DNA from: an uncultured Megasphaera sp. | GTDB lineage: Bacteria > Bacillota > Negativicutes > Veillonellales > Megasphaeraceae | Assembly (NCBI RefSeq): GCF_900539295.1 | Contig: NZ_UQBH01000002.1 | Span: 1 to 64,000 of the forward strand | Reading direction: 5' to 3' | DNA length: 64,000 nucleotides | Shown here: positions 26,435 to 34,766 of the stretch, one piece after another | How positions within the stretch are numbered: position 1 is the stretch's first letter | Layout of the letters: every line of letters begins with the position of its first letter | The notes under the pieces: model-generated | Database searches by the model: none | Told to the model about the DNA's origin: nothing | What the model saw: only the letters and a program-made list of their open reading frames with translations | Made by a program: the position numbers and the translations under genes

Positions 26435-26501
26435 GTAAGCGATTGGAAGCATGATTCATGTTTTTATTATTTTTCATTATATAATAATGAGGTGATTTTT
26501 G

Positions 26502-27857
26502 ATGTTGAATACCTTTAAACGAGGTGGGGTCCATCCTGATGATGGCAAGATCTATGCAAAAGATAAAGCCATAGAAACCCCGGCAGTACCGGCTCAAGTC
26601 GTCATTCCCATGAGCCAGCACTTTGGTGCCCCTTGTACACCGACCGTCAAAGTTGGCGATATGGTCAAAAAGGGACAGCTTATCGGGACCAGTGACGCAT
26701 TCTTGCATGCCGACATTCATGCATCTACGTCCGGCAAAGTCATCAAAGTTGCGCCGATGCCGCACAACATGATGGTTCAGTGCATGGCTGTCGTCATCGA
26801 AGCAGATGGTAAGGATGAATGGGTAGAAGGACTTCCCGAAGAGCACGACTGGAAACAGCTCGACAGCAAGGAAATCCTGGAACTCATCAAAAAAGCTGGC
26901 GTCGTCGGCTGCGGCGGTGCTACTTTCCCGGCTCATGTCAAACTGGCTCCGAACAAACCGGTTGACACCTTCATCGTCAATGGTGCCGAATGCGAACCGT
27001 ATCTGACCTGTGACTACCGTGCGATGGTAGAAAAGGAAACGACGGATAAACTCGTAACGGGCGTCCAGATCTGCATGAAAGTGCTCGGAATTAAAACTGC
27101 TTTCATCGGGATCGAAGACAACAAACCGGAAGCCATCCAGAACCTGACCGAAGCTTTCAAAGATATTCCCGAAGTTACGGTTGTCACCTGCAAGACCAAG
27201 TATCCTCAGGGTGCTGAAAAAATGATGATCGAAGCCTGCACGGGCCGTCAGGTAGAACCGGGCGGACTCCCGATGAACGTTGGCTGTGTCGTCAGTAACG
27301 TCGGTACGGTTATCGCCATTACCGATGCTGTTTGTCAGGGTATTCCCTTCATCGAACGTCTCACGACCGTTACCGGTGACTGCATCAAAGAACCGAAAAA
27401 CCTCCGTCTTCGTATTGGCACGACCTTCCAGGAAGTTATCGACTACTGTGGCGGCTTTACGGAAAAACCGGATCGCCTGATTGCCGGTGGCCCGATGATG
27501 GGTCTTGCCCAGTATCAGCTCGACGTACCTGTAACTAAAGGTGCTTCCGGTATCCTGGCCCTGTCTCCGGAAAAATGCCAGGCCGGTGAAGAATCTCCCT
27601 GTATCCGCTGCGGCCGCTGCGTAGAAGCATGTCCCATGGGGCTCGTTCCGAGTCAGCTCAGCATCTTCTCGTCCTGCCAGGCTTGGGATAAATGCATGGA
27701 ATACGGTGTCATGAACTGTGTCGAATGCGGCAGCTGTGTTTATACTTGCCCGGCTAAACGCAATATTGTCCAGTATATCCGCAACGCAAAAGGTCAGTGC
27801 AAAGCTATCCAGCGCGAAGCGCAGGCGAAAGCAGAAGCACAGAAAGCCAATAACTAA
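26502..27857 (+). CDS. rnfC: Electron transport complex subunit RnfC
   Basis: A 451-residue peripheral subunit that takes electrons to or from NAD(H). It begins FKRGGVHPDD and has a biotinyl-lipoyl-like N-terminus, then the nucleotide/FMN loop GVVGCGGATFPAHVK and NGAECEPYLTCDYRAM. Two 4Fe-4S cluster motifs sit near the end: CIRCGRCVEACP and CVECGSCVYTCP. The ATG at 26502 has GAGGTGA at good spacing; the TTG codon before it does not. First gene of rnfCDGEAB-apbE, the clostridial Rnf order. Confidence 0.96.
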   Translation: MLNTFKRGGVHPDDGKIYAKDKAIETPAVPAQVVIPMSQHFGAPCTPTVKVGDMVKKGQLIGTSDAFLHADIHASTSGKVIKVAPMPHNMMVQCMAVVIEADGKDEWVEGLPEEHDWKQLDSKEILELIKKAGVVGCGGATFPAHVKLAPNKPVDTFIVNGAECEPYLTCDYRAMVEKETTDKLVTGVQICMKVLGIKTAFIGIEDNKPEAIQNLTEAFKDIPEVTVVTCKTKYPQGAEKMMIEACTGRQVEPGGLPMNVGCVVSNVGTVIAITDAVCQGIPFIERLTTVTGDCIKEPKNLRLRIGTTFQEVIDYCGGFTEKPDRLIAGGPMMGLAQYQLDVPVTKGASGILALSPEKCQAGEESPCIRCGRCVEACPMGLVPSQLSIFSSCQAWDKCMEYGVMNCVECGSCVYTCPAKRNIVQYIRNAKGQCKAIQREAQAKAEAQKANN

Positions 27858-27874
27858 TTGGAAGAAGGGATATC

Positions 27875-28912
27875 ATGAGTCCAGAAGCTAAAGGACAAAC
27901 AAATGGAAAGGATGCTAAAGACATGCAGGAAATTAAACTTACCGTAGCATCTTCACCGCATGTTCGCTGTAACGAAACCATTCCTAAGATCATGTGGAAT
28001 GTAGTTGCCGCTCTCGTACCGGCTGCTGCGTTCGGCGTTTACTATTTCGGTGTCAATGCTCTCGTCAATATCATCGTCGCAATTGTCTCGGCTGTTATCT
28101 TTGAATTCTTATGGGAAAAAGCGATGCACAAACGCATCACCATTACCGACGGCTCTGCTGTCATCACAGGCCTTCTGTTGGCTATGACCTGTCCTCCGAG
28201 CCTTCCTTGGTGGATGAGCATCGTCGGTTCTTTCCTGGCTATCGTCGTCTGTAAACAAGCTATGGGCGGCCTCGGCTACAACATCTTCAACCCGGCTCAC
28301 GTCGGTCGTGCAGGCTTGATGGTTTCCTGGCCGGTCGCTATGACCACCTGGACCCAGCTCAACGGTACGGTCATCGACGGCGTTGCAGGCGCTACTCCTT
28401 TGAACATCTTCAAACATGGCGGTTCCGATGCCCTGTTCCAGCTCTTCGGCACGAATGACTGGGGCAGCATCTACCAGAGCATGTTCTTCGGATTCCGTAA
28501 TGGTTCCCTCGGCGAAACATCTACGGTTCTCCTCATCCTCGGCGGCTTATGGCTGATTTACAAAGGCTATGTTAACTGGCAGGTTCCGGTCGTCATGATC
28601 GCAACGGTCGGTATTCTCACCGGCGCTGTATACGGCAGTGCAAACGTTGCGCTTTTCCAAATGATGGCAGGCGGTCTTATCATTGGCGCTTTCTTCATGG
28701 CAACGGATATGGTAACGGCTCCGATTACCGTTAAAGGCCAGGTCATCTTCGCATTAGGCTGCGGCCTGATTACGGTTTTGATCCGTGTACTCGGCGGTTA
28801 TCCTGAAGGGGTTTGCTACTCCATCTTGCTCATGAATACCTTGACTCCGCTCATCGACCGTTTGGTTAAACCGACTGTCTTTGGTGCGGTAAAGACAAAG
28901 GGGGCTAAATAA
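27875..28912 (+). CDS. rnfD: Electron transport complex subunit RnfD
   Basis: A 345-residue integral membrane subunit with about ten helices. The covalent FMN threonine is T174 in the motif GVAGATPLN. The RnfD/NqrB signature GGLGYNIFNPAHVGRAGLM is complete. The N-terminus has a soluble extension before EIKLTVASSPHVR; an internal ATG at residue 17 is an alternative start. It forms part of the ion-translocating core. The spacing to rnfC is 17 bases and to rnfG one base, within one operon. Confidence 0.96.
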   Translation: MSPEAKGQTNGKDAKDMQEIKLTVASSPHVRCNETIPKIMWNVVAALVPAAAFGVYYFGVNALVNIIVAIVSAVIFEFLWEKAMHKRITITDGSAVITGLLLAMTCPPSLPWWMSIVGSFLAIVVCKQAMGGLGYNIFNPAHVGRAGLMVSWPVAMTTWTQLNGTVIDGVAGATPLNIFKHGGSDALFQLFGTNDWGSIYQSMFFGFRNGSLGETSTVLLILGGLWLIYKGYVNWQVPVVMIATVGILTGAVYGSANVALFQMMAGGLIIGAFFMATDMVTAPITVKGQVIFALGCGLITVLIRVLGGYPEGVCYSILLMNTLTPLIDRLVKPTVFGAVKTKGAK

Positions 28913-28913
28913 A

Positions 28914-29465
28914 ATGGCAGACAAAAACGAAAGCGGGATCTTTAAGGTCGCAATGAACCTTATCCTCACCTGCCTTGTTTCCGGTTGCATTATCGGTGTC
29001 GTTTTCTTCATCACCGGCCCGATTGCTACGGCAAAAGCAGAACAGATGAAACAGGAATCCATGAAGACCCTCGTTCCCGATGCTGACAAATTCGTCCCTG
29101 TACAGGGCGAAGAAGATACGTTTATTGCTGAAAAAGGCGGCCAGAAAGTCGCTTACATCATCCCGACGGCTCCGAAAGGCTACGGCGGCCCGATTAAGCT
29201 GCTGACGGCTGTATCCATGGACGGTACGGTTATGGACTACACCGTTCTTGAAGCCAATGAAACGCCGGGCCTTGGCGATAAAGGTGCAAAATCTCCGTTT
29301 AAAGACCAGTTTAAAGGTAAGAAAATCGCCGGTCTTGAAGTCACAAAGGACAGAAGCGCAAAAGATAAGATCCAGGCACTGACTGGTGCAACGATTTCTT
29401 CCCGTGCCTTCACCTTGGGCGTTAAAGAGGCTGTTGAAAAAGCAGCACAGATGGGGGGTAAATAA
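28914..29465 (+). CDS. rnfG: Electron transport complex subunit RnfG
   Basis: A 183-residue subunit: one N-terminal membrane helix (~14-38) and an exported FMN-binding domain (YGGPIKLLTAVSMDG, ETPGLGDKGA). The flavinylation motif, usually D-x-x-S/T-G-A-T-x-T/S, reads QALTGATISS (residues 154-163). The attached residue would be S162, and the usual leading Asp is Gln. ApbE, which attaches this FMN, is encoded at the end of the same operon. RnfG passes electrons between RnfD/E/A and the rest of the complex outside the membrane. Confidence 0.95.
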   Translation: MADKNESGIFKVAMNLILTCLVSGCIIGVVFFITGPIATAKAEQMKQESMKTLVPDADKFVPVQGEEDTFIAEKGGQKVAYIIPTAPKGYGGPIKLLTAVSMDGTVMDYTVLEANETPGLGDKGAKSPFKDQFKGKKIAGLEVTKDRSAKDKIQALTGATISSRAFTLGVKEAVEKAAQMGGK

Positions 29466-29467
29466 TA

Positions 29468-30091
29468 ATGAATCTTTGGAAAATCTTTACTAGAGGCATT
29501 ATTGAAGAAAACCCGTACTTCGTCTTGGCCTTGAGCCTGTGCCCCGGTCTTGCCGTAACGACGAGCATCGTCAACGGTTTGACAATGGGCTTTACGGTAT
29601 GGTTCGTTATCACCGCCAACAACGTCGTCGTTTCGATCATCCACAAATTGATCAACAAAAAAGTACGTATTCCGGTTTACATTACGTGTATCGCTACGAT
29701 TGTAACTTGTGTTCAGTTGTTCTTACAGGCTTATGCTCCTGATCTGTACAAAGCCCTCGGCGTATACCTCGACTTGGTCGTCGTATTTGCTATCATCCTG
29801 GCTCGTGCTGAATCGGTCGCATCGAAAAACGGCGTCGTCGTTTCCTTCCTCGATGGCATGGGCATGGGCATGGGCTTCACCATCGCTATGTTTATCATCT
29901 CCTGCATCCGTGAAGTCATCGGCAACGGCACCTTCTTTGGTCTCGAAGTATTCGGTCCGTCTTACCAGCCGGCTCTCATCATGGCACTGCCGCCCGGAGC
30001 TTTCATGCTGATCGGTTTCATCATGGCTGGTTTCAAGATTTGGAATGAACGTGTTGAAAGACAGAGACAACTGAAAGGGAGTGAAGGATAA
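29468..30091 (+). CDS. rnfE: Electron transport complex subunit RnfE
   Basis: A 207-residue, six-helix membrane subunit homologous to RnfA and NqrD. Visible signatures are ENPYFVLALSLCPGLAVTTS near the N-terminus and the Gly-Met repeat DGMGMGMGFT, with conserved cysteines in membrane segments that hold the intramembrane FeS cluster shared with RnfA. It forms the ion/electron path in the membrane. Its stop overlaps the rnfA start by one base. Confidence 0.95.
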   Translation: MNLWKIFTRGIIEENPYFVLALSLCPGLAVTTSIVNGLTMGFTVWFVITANNVVVSIIHKLINKKVRIPVYITCIATIVTCVQLFLQAYAPDLYKALGVYLDLVVVFAIILARAESVASKNGVVVSFLDGMGMGMGFTIAMFIISCIREVIGNGTFFGLEVFGPSYQPALIMALPPGAFMLIGFIMAGFKIWNERVERQRQLKGSEG

Positions 30092-30663
30092 TGGAATACT
30101 TTACGCTGTTTATCGGGGCTGTCTTGATTAACAACTTCGTATTGACCAAGTTCCTCGGCTTGTGTATCTTCTTCGGCGTTTCAAAAAACCTGAACGCTTC
30201 GGTCGGTATGGGTTTCGCTGTTACGGCCGTCATCACCTTGAGTACCATCTTAGCTTGGAGTTTATACAACTGGGTCCTCGTTCCGCTCAACCTGACCTTC
30301 TTGCGGACGATTTCCTTCGTTATCTTGATTGCAAGTTTCGTACAGCTCTTGGAAATCATCATCAAGAAACAATCTCCGACACTGTATAACATGTGGGGTA
30401 TTTACCTCATGCTGATTGCGACGAACTGTATCGTTCTGTCCGTCCCGGTCATCAGTGTTACCAGTGGCTATAATTTCCTCGAAAATATCATCTTCGCTGT
30501 CGGTGCCGGCATTGGCTTCGCTATTGCCCTTATCCTGATGGCAAGCTGCCGTGAAAAAATGGATTTTGCCGATATTCCTCATGCTATGAAGGGGACACCA
30601 ATCGCCTTTGTCCTGGCTGGCATGATGTCCTTGGCTTTCCTTGGCTTCTCCGGCATGATTTAA
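30091..30663 (+). CDS. rnfA: Electron transport complex subunit RnfA
   Basis: A 190-residue, six-helix subunit homologous to RnfE and NqrE. Family signatures include LINNFVLTKFLGLCIFFGVS at the N-terminus, NCIVLSVPV centrally and ASCREKMDFADIP near the C-terminus. With RnfE it binds a cluster in the plane of the membrane. The one-base overlap with rnfE indicates coupled translation. Confidence 0.95.
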   Translation: MEYFTLFIGAVLINNFVLTKFLGLCIFFGVSKNLNASVGMGFAVTAVITLSTILAWSLYNWVLVPLNLTFLRTISFVILIASFVQLLEIIIKKQSPTLYNMWGIYLMLIATNCIVLSVPVISVTSGYNFLENIIFAVGAGIGFAIALILMASCREKMDFADIPHAMKGTPIAFVLAGMMSLAFLGFSGMI

Positions 30664-30686
30664 GGCAAAGGAGTTGAAAACTGATT

Positions 30687-31541
30687 ATGGATTACTCATT
30701 TATTGCAATCATGGCCGTCGTCGTCATGGTTTGTATCGGCCTTGTATTCGGCTTTATCCTTGCAAGTGCTGACAAGAAGTTTGCTATGGAAGAAAATCCG
30801 CTCATCGGCGAAGTAAAAGAAGCACTGCCTCAGGGCCAGTGCGGTGCCTGCGGTTTCGCCGGCTGTGCAAAATATGCAGAAGCTGTCGTCCTCGACCCCA
30901 ACGTGGCCCCGAACCTCTGCGTTCCCGGTAAGGCAGAAGTTGCTGAAATCGTCGCTAAATTGACGGGTAAAATTGCGGAAGCTACGGAACCGAAGTTTGC
31001 TCATGTCAAATGCCGCGGCGGCAATGGCATTGCTAAACTCGCTTATGAATACCAGGGTGTTCATGACTGTGCGGCTGCTAAGATCGTTCAGCAGGGCCCG
31101 AAATTCTGTAAATTCGGCTGTTTAGGCTTCGGTAACTGCACGCGTTCCTGCCCCTTCGGTGCTATGCACATGGGTGAAGACGGATTGCCGGTCATCGACA
31201 AACGTCTCTGCACAGGCTGCGGTAAATGTGCTTCTATCTGCCCGAACCACGTCATCGAATTGCTTCCGATCAGTGCCAAAGTTGCCATCAGCTGCAGCTC
31301 CAAAGATTTTGGTGCTGCTGCCATGAAGAACTGCAAAGCTATGTGTATCGGCTGCGGTTCCTGCATGCGTAACTGCTCTCATCAGGAAGAAGGCGCCATC
31401 AAGATCGTCGACCATCTGGCTGTCGTCAATCAGGCTGTCTGCCACAACTGCGATAACGCTACCTGCATGACCAAGTGTCCGACAGGCGCTATCAACGAAA
31501 TGATTAAAGGTTCTTTCAAGAAAGAAGAAAAAGTAGGTTAA
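30687..31541 (+). CDS. rnfB: Electron transport complex subunit RnfB
   Basis: A 284-residue ferredoxin-accepting subunit. One N-terminal helix (IAIMAVVVMVCIGLVFGFIL) is followed by a four-Cys domain GQCGACGFAGCAKYAE. Cysteine-rich 4Fe-4S segments come after: CKFGCLGFGNCTRSCP, CTGCGKCASICP, CIGCGSCMRNC and CHNCDNATCMTKCP. This is longer and richer in clusters than proteobacterial RnfB and typical of clostridial forms. It is the entry point for electrons from reduced ferredoxin. It begins 24 bases after rnfA. Confidence 0.95.
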   Translation: MDYSFIAIMAVVVMVCIGLVFGFILASADKKFAMEENPLIGEVKEALPQGQCGACGFAGCAKYAEAVVLDPNVAPNLCVPGKAEVAEIVAKLTGKIAEATEPKFAHVKCRGGNGIAKLAYEYQGVHDCAAAKIVQQGPKFCKFGCLGFGNCTRSCPFGAMHMGEDGLPVIDKRLCTGCGKCASICPNHVIELLPISAKVAISCSSKDFGAAAMKNCKAMCIGCGSCMRNCSHQEEGAIKIVDHLAVVNQAVCHNCDNATCMTKCPTGAINEMIKGSFKKEEKVG

Positions 31542-31544
31542 CAG

Positions 31545-32600
31545 ATGGGTAAGAAACGGTATGTATGGGTTCTTCTCACCATGGCGTTCCTCATCGTAAT
31601 GAGCAGCTCCGGATGCACTCTGCATCCGGAGTCTTCTTTTGATAGGAGCGGCGTCGCCATGGATACATCGGTCTCTCTCCGGGCGACCGGGAAGGAAGCG
31701 AAAGAGGCCGTCGACGAAGGCTTTGAACGCTTGGCCGTCTTAGATAAACTGGCCGGTCAAAACGAAGACAGCGACGTCAGCCGCATCAATGCTGCGGCCG
31801 GTAAGGACTATGTTCAGGTCGATCCTGCCATTTATGAAATGATTGAATACGCTAAGGACTATTCGGCGAAGAGCCAGGGCGAATGGGATATCACCATTGG
31901 TGTCATGACCAACTTATGGCATATCGGCAATGCCGACCAGCATGTGCCGTCGCCGGAAGAAGTTTCCCATGCCTTGATGAAGGTCAATTATAAGGATATC
32001 CTCCTGCGGCCGGAAGACCACAGCGTCATGCTGGCAAAACCGGGGATGGCCATCGACCTCGGCGGTGTCGCCAAGGGCTATGCCGTCGATGAAATCCGCA
32101 AGATTTATGACAAGCATCACATTGAAAGCGGTCTCATCAACCTCGGTGCCAGTTCGATGTATGCCGTCGGCAAGACGACTAAGGGGAAGCCGTGGAACAT
32201 CGGCATCAAGCATCCCCGGTCTGATAATAACCAGGACTTTTTGGGTATCGTCGCCATTGAAAACCAAGCCTTGTCCACGTCCGGCGATTATGAACGCTAC
32301 TTCATCCAAGACGGCGTCCGCTATCATCACATCTTTGATCCCCGTACAGGCTATCCGGCCCGGTCCGGCGTCATGAGCGATTCCATCGTCATCGACGGTT
32401 CCGTTCCCCATGCCGGCATGCTCAGCGATATGCTGACGACGATCGTCTTCGTCTTGGGGCCCCAGAAAGGCCTTGACTTGGTCCACAGTATGGAAGGTGT
32501 GGACTGTGAAATTACCGGAACGGATAATGCCATTTATATGACACCCGGATTCCGAGACCATTTCTCTGATCTAAATGCTGATTTTCATATTTCAGAATAA
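31545..32600 (+). CDS. apbE: FAD:protein FMN transferase (ApbE)
   Basis: A 351-residue exported flavin transferase. The N-terminus is a signal sequence, probably with a lipid-modified Cys (VMSSSGCTLHP), although the lipobox is imperfect. ApbE motifs are MDTSVSLRA, DLGGVAKGYAVDEI, STSGDYERYF and HHIFDPRTGYPA, including the FAD and Mg-binding residues. It moves FMN from FAD onto Thr/Ser of target proteins outside the membrane. Its place three bases after rnfB makes RnfG and RnfD the obvious targets. Confidence 0.95.
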   Translation: MGKKRYVWVLLTMAFLIVMSSSGCTLHPESSFDRSGVAMDTSVSLRATGKEAKEAVDEGFERLAVLDKLAGQNEDSDVSRINAAAGKDYVQVDPAIYEMIEYAKDYSAKSQGEWDITIGVMTNLWHIGNADQHVPSPEEVSHALMKVNYKDILLRPEDHSVMLAKPGMAIDLGGVAKGYAVDEIRKIYDKHHIESGLINLGASSMYAVGKTTKGKPWNIGIKHPRSDNNQDFLGIVAIENQALSTSGDYERYFIQDGVRYHHIFDPRTGYPARSGVMSDSIVIDGSVPHAGMLSDMLTTIVFVLGPQKGLDLVHSMEGVDCEITGTDNAIYMTPGFRDHFSDLNADFHISE

Positions 32601-32731
32601 AAAGACTTCCATAGAAGTAAAAAGTATAGTGAATAAATAATTAATAACTTTAAGTCTATTTACTTTTTGCGATCTTTGTAAGATAATATAGGTATAATAG
32701 ATTTTAAAGCTATGGAGGGTAGTATTGGCAG

Positions 32732-33172
32732 ATGGATCATATTGATGACAAGATTTTAATGATTTTGAAACGAAATGGAAAAGCATCGGCAACAGAAATA
32801 AGTAAAGTTGTCGGCTTGTCCATTCCCGCCGTTGCCGAACGAATTCGTAAGATGGAACACAACGGCATCATTGAAGGCTACGGTGCGAAGATAAACCGCC
32901 GCAAGACGGGATACAACGTGACCGCCTTCATTATGGTCAACCTGGAACGGTCGGGCGATGACGAAGATTTCCGTGCGAAAATCGTTCAGTATTCTGAAGT
33001 TTTGGAATGCCATCATGTCGTCGGCGCCTTCGATTACTTATTAAAAGTGCTCGTTAAGACACCGGATGATTTGGAACATTTCCTCATGCAGGTATTGAAT
33101 GAGATTCCAACGGTTGCTTCCTCGCAGACGTTCATGTGCTTATCAACCTTGAAAGAAGAATGGAACGTTTAA
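32732..33172 (+). CDS. Lrp/AsnC family transcriptional regulator
   Basis: A 146-residue protein of the usual length. An N-terminal winged helix-turn-helix (ATEISKVVGLSIPAVAERI, ~20-38, recognition helix ERIRKMEHNGII) is followed by a RAM ligand-binding domain (VVGAFDYLLKVL). Family members sense amino acids and bind DNA as octamers. The ATG lies 12 bases after GGAGGG, a long spacing, but no other start is in frame. A TATAAT sits at 32693-32698. It is separate from apbE upstream; its targets are unknown. Confidence 0.93.
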   Translation: MDHIDDKILMILKRNGKASATEISKVVGLSIPAVAERIRKMEHNGIIEGYGAKINRRKTGYNVTAFIMVNLERSGDDEDFRAKIVQYSEVLECHHVVGAFDYLLKVLVKTPDDLEHFLMQVLNEIPTVASSQTFMCLSTLKEEWNV

Positions 33173-33211
33173 AAAAAAGATGCTGTCGCACTTGCGGCAG
33201 CATCTTTTTTT
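33173..33211. terminator. Bidirectional terminator between the Lrp gene and the ferredoxin-type gene
   Basis: AGATGCTG-TCGC / GCGG-CAGCATCT stem, flanked by an A-run before and a T-run after, between converging genes. Confidence 0.88.
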
Positions 33212-33227
33212 GTTATAGGGGTGCAGG

Positions 33228-33917
33228 TCAGGCCGTTATTCTTCCGTCGGGACTGATGACTTTGACCTGAAGGTCAAGGGATTTACCGCTCTGATCCAGC
33301 GCTTTTTTTACGGCCAATTCCAGGCCTCGGCAGCAGGGGACTTCCATGCGGACGACGGTGACGTCTTGAAGGGTATTCTGACGGATGATTTCCGTCAGTT
33401 TTTCGGAATAATCGATGTCATCGAGCTTGGGACAGCCGATGAGGGTGATATGGCCCTTGATGAAATCGTCGTGGAAGCGGGCGTAGGCGTAGGCTGTACA
33501 GTCGGCAGCAATCAACAGGCGGGCGCCGTTGAAGTAAGGCGCATGGGGCGGAACGAGTTTGAGCTGGACCGGCCATTGACGGAGCTGAGAACTGCTTCCC
33601 TGTACGGCATTCTCCTGGGCTGTCGGTGTTACGACATGAGATTGGCTTCCGGGGCAGCGGCCTTTGTATTCGCGTCCTTGGGCAGCCATGTGTTTTTTGA
33701 CGGCTTCTTCATCGTAGTCGGCAGCTTCTCGTTCGACGAAGGTAATGGCGCCGGTCGGGCAGTGGGGGAGGCAATCCCCTAATCCGTCACAGTAATCGTC
33801 GCGCATGAGTCGAGCTTTGCCGCCTATCATGGCGATGGCTCCTTCATGACAGGCTTCAGCACAGGCACGGCAACCATTGCATTTTTCTTGATCAATTTGT
33901 ATAATTTTACGTATCAT
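33228..33917 (-). CDS. 4Fe-4S ferredoxin-type protein with C-terminal redox domain
   Basis: 229 residues. Two ferredoxin cluster motifs at the N-terminus (CNGCRACAEACHEG and CDGLGDCLPHCP, the latter atypically spaced) are followed by a ~150-residue domain with LIAADCTAYAYARFHDDFIKG and GCPKLDDIDYSEKL, and a Cys pair in VPCCRGLE. The start at 33917 is preferred because GGAGGAAATAACT lies just before it; the ATG 15 bases upstream contains that site. It is divergent from a Crp/Fnr regulator with a 103-base shared region, a pairing often seen where the regulator controls its neighbour. Electron partner unknown. Confidence 0.82.
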   Translation of the reverse strand: MIRKIIQIDQEKCNGCRACAEACHEGAIAMIGGKARLMRDDYCDGLGDCLPHCPTGAITFVEREAADYDEEAVKKHMAAQGREYKGRCPGSQSHVVTPTAQENAVQGSSSQLRQWPVQLKLVPPHAPYFNGARLLIAADCTAYAYARFHDDFIKGHITLIGCPKLDDIDYSEKLTEIIRQNTLQDVTVVRMEVPCCRGLELAVKKALDQSGKSLDLQVKVISPDGRITA

Positions 33918-33961
33918 AGTTATTTCCTCCATCGGCAGTTTCGTTGATGATGTTAGTATAT

Positions 33962-33973
33962 CGTAGTTTTACG
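33962..33973. promoter_or_regulatory. Short palindrome between divergent ferredoxin and Crp/Fnr genes
   Basis: CGTA-GTTT-TACG is a perfect 4+4 palindrome in the middle of the 103-base divergent region. It is weak by itself, but in the expected place for a Crp/Fnr operator. Confidence 0.3.
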
Positions 33974-34020
33974 GATATTGCCGTTGTTTTTCCAACTACA
34001 TTCAGCAGGAGGTGCTGCTA

Positions 34021-34680
34021 ATGGAACAATATCTTTCCCTTATCGAAAAATCTCCTCTTTTCCGCGGCGTCGCCAAAGGCGATGTCCTGCCGCTCTTGCA
34101 GGACTTAAAAGTCCGTCAGAAAAACTATAAAAAAGGAGAATTTCTCTTTTATTCCGGTGATCCGATCGCCTATATCGGCTTGGTCCTCGAAGGCTCGGTC
34201 CATATCATCCAAGAAGATTATTGGGGCAACCGGAATATTTTATCACAGATACCGGAAGGCTTTTTTTTCGGAGAAGCCTTTGCCTGTCTTCCGGAAGAAC
34301 CGGCGACGGTTGACGTCGTGGCTTCTTCCGATGCGGTCATCATTCAAATTTATGTAGCCGGCGTTCTCCACGGAGGCCATATGCTGACGCCGGCGGAGGC
34401 TCAGTTTACGGGGAATCTCTTAGGCCTCATGGCCGAGAAGAATCGGCTCCTTACAGAAAAGATGCGCTATTTGACCCAGCGCTCGACGCGGCAGAAAATC
34501 ATGCTCTACTTGTCGAACTTGGCTCGGGACAGGGGGAATTCGACCTTTGTCCTGCCCTTTAACCGTCAGCAGATGGCAGATTTTCTGTCCGTCGACCGCA
34601 GTGCCTTGTCGGCAGAATTGAGCAAGATGAAGAAGGACGGCCTCATCGACTACCATAAGAATCAGTTTTCATTGCTATAA
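34021..34680 (+). CDS. Crp/Fnr family transcriptional regulator
   Basis: A 219-residue protein with an N-terminal cyclic-nucleotide-binding-like beta roll (FLFYSGDPIAYIGLVLEGSV, PEGFFFGEAFACL), a long dimer helix and a C-terminal winged helix (NRQQMADFLSVDRSALSAELSKM cut here to its core, DFLSVDRSALSAEL). It lacks the FNR cysteine cluster at the N-terminus. The ATG at 34021 follows AGGAGGT; a GTG nine bases upstream overlaps that site. It is divergent from the 4Fe-4S protein, which it may control. Effector unknown. Confidence 0.9.
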   Translation: MEQYLSLIEKSPLFRGVAKGDVLPLLQDLKVRQKNYKKGEFLFYSGDPIAYIGLVLEGSVHIIQEDYWGNRNILSQIPEGFFFGEAFACLPEEPATVDVVASSDAVIIQIYVAGVLHGGHMLTPAEAQFTGNLLGLMAEKNRLLTEKMRYLTQRSTRQKIMLYLSNLARDRGNSTFVLPFNRQQMADFLSVDRSALSAELSKMKKDGLIDYHKNQFSLL

Positions 34681-34712
34681 AAAATCCTCCTTCGGGAAAC
34701 GAGGCGGAATGG

Positions 34713-34756
34713 AAAAAGGCAGGGATTGCCCGGTATCAGCAATCCCTGCCTTTTTA
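34713..34756. terminator. Bidirectional terminator between the Crp/Fnr gene and ribBA
   Basis: AAAAAGGCAGGGATTGC and its exact complement form a 17-bp stem around a 9-base loop, ending in TTTTTAT. Confidence 0.92.
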
Positions 34757-34766
34757 TATCTAAGGA

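Larger units (their letters stand above)
25946..26501. other. 556-base AT-rich intergenic region before the rnf operon
   Basis: It holds the pyrG terminator (25970-25998). A TATAAT at 26117-26122 is followed at once by a 10-bp inverted repeat (26128-26157). A TTGAAA / TTTATA pair with 17-base spacing lies at 26240-26268. After it comes a possible 29-codon frame from ATG 26289 (basic, weak ribosome site AGGTGT). Then come a 9-bp spaced inverted repeat (26378-26407) and the rnf promoter (26406-26434). No convincing gene was seen. The region looks like a multi-input control region for rnf. Confidence 0.6.

Noticed and set aside
29851..29880. Tandem ATGGGC-like repeats in rnfE
   Set aside because: They encode the conserved Gly-Met motif of RnfE and need no other explanation.
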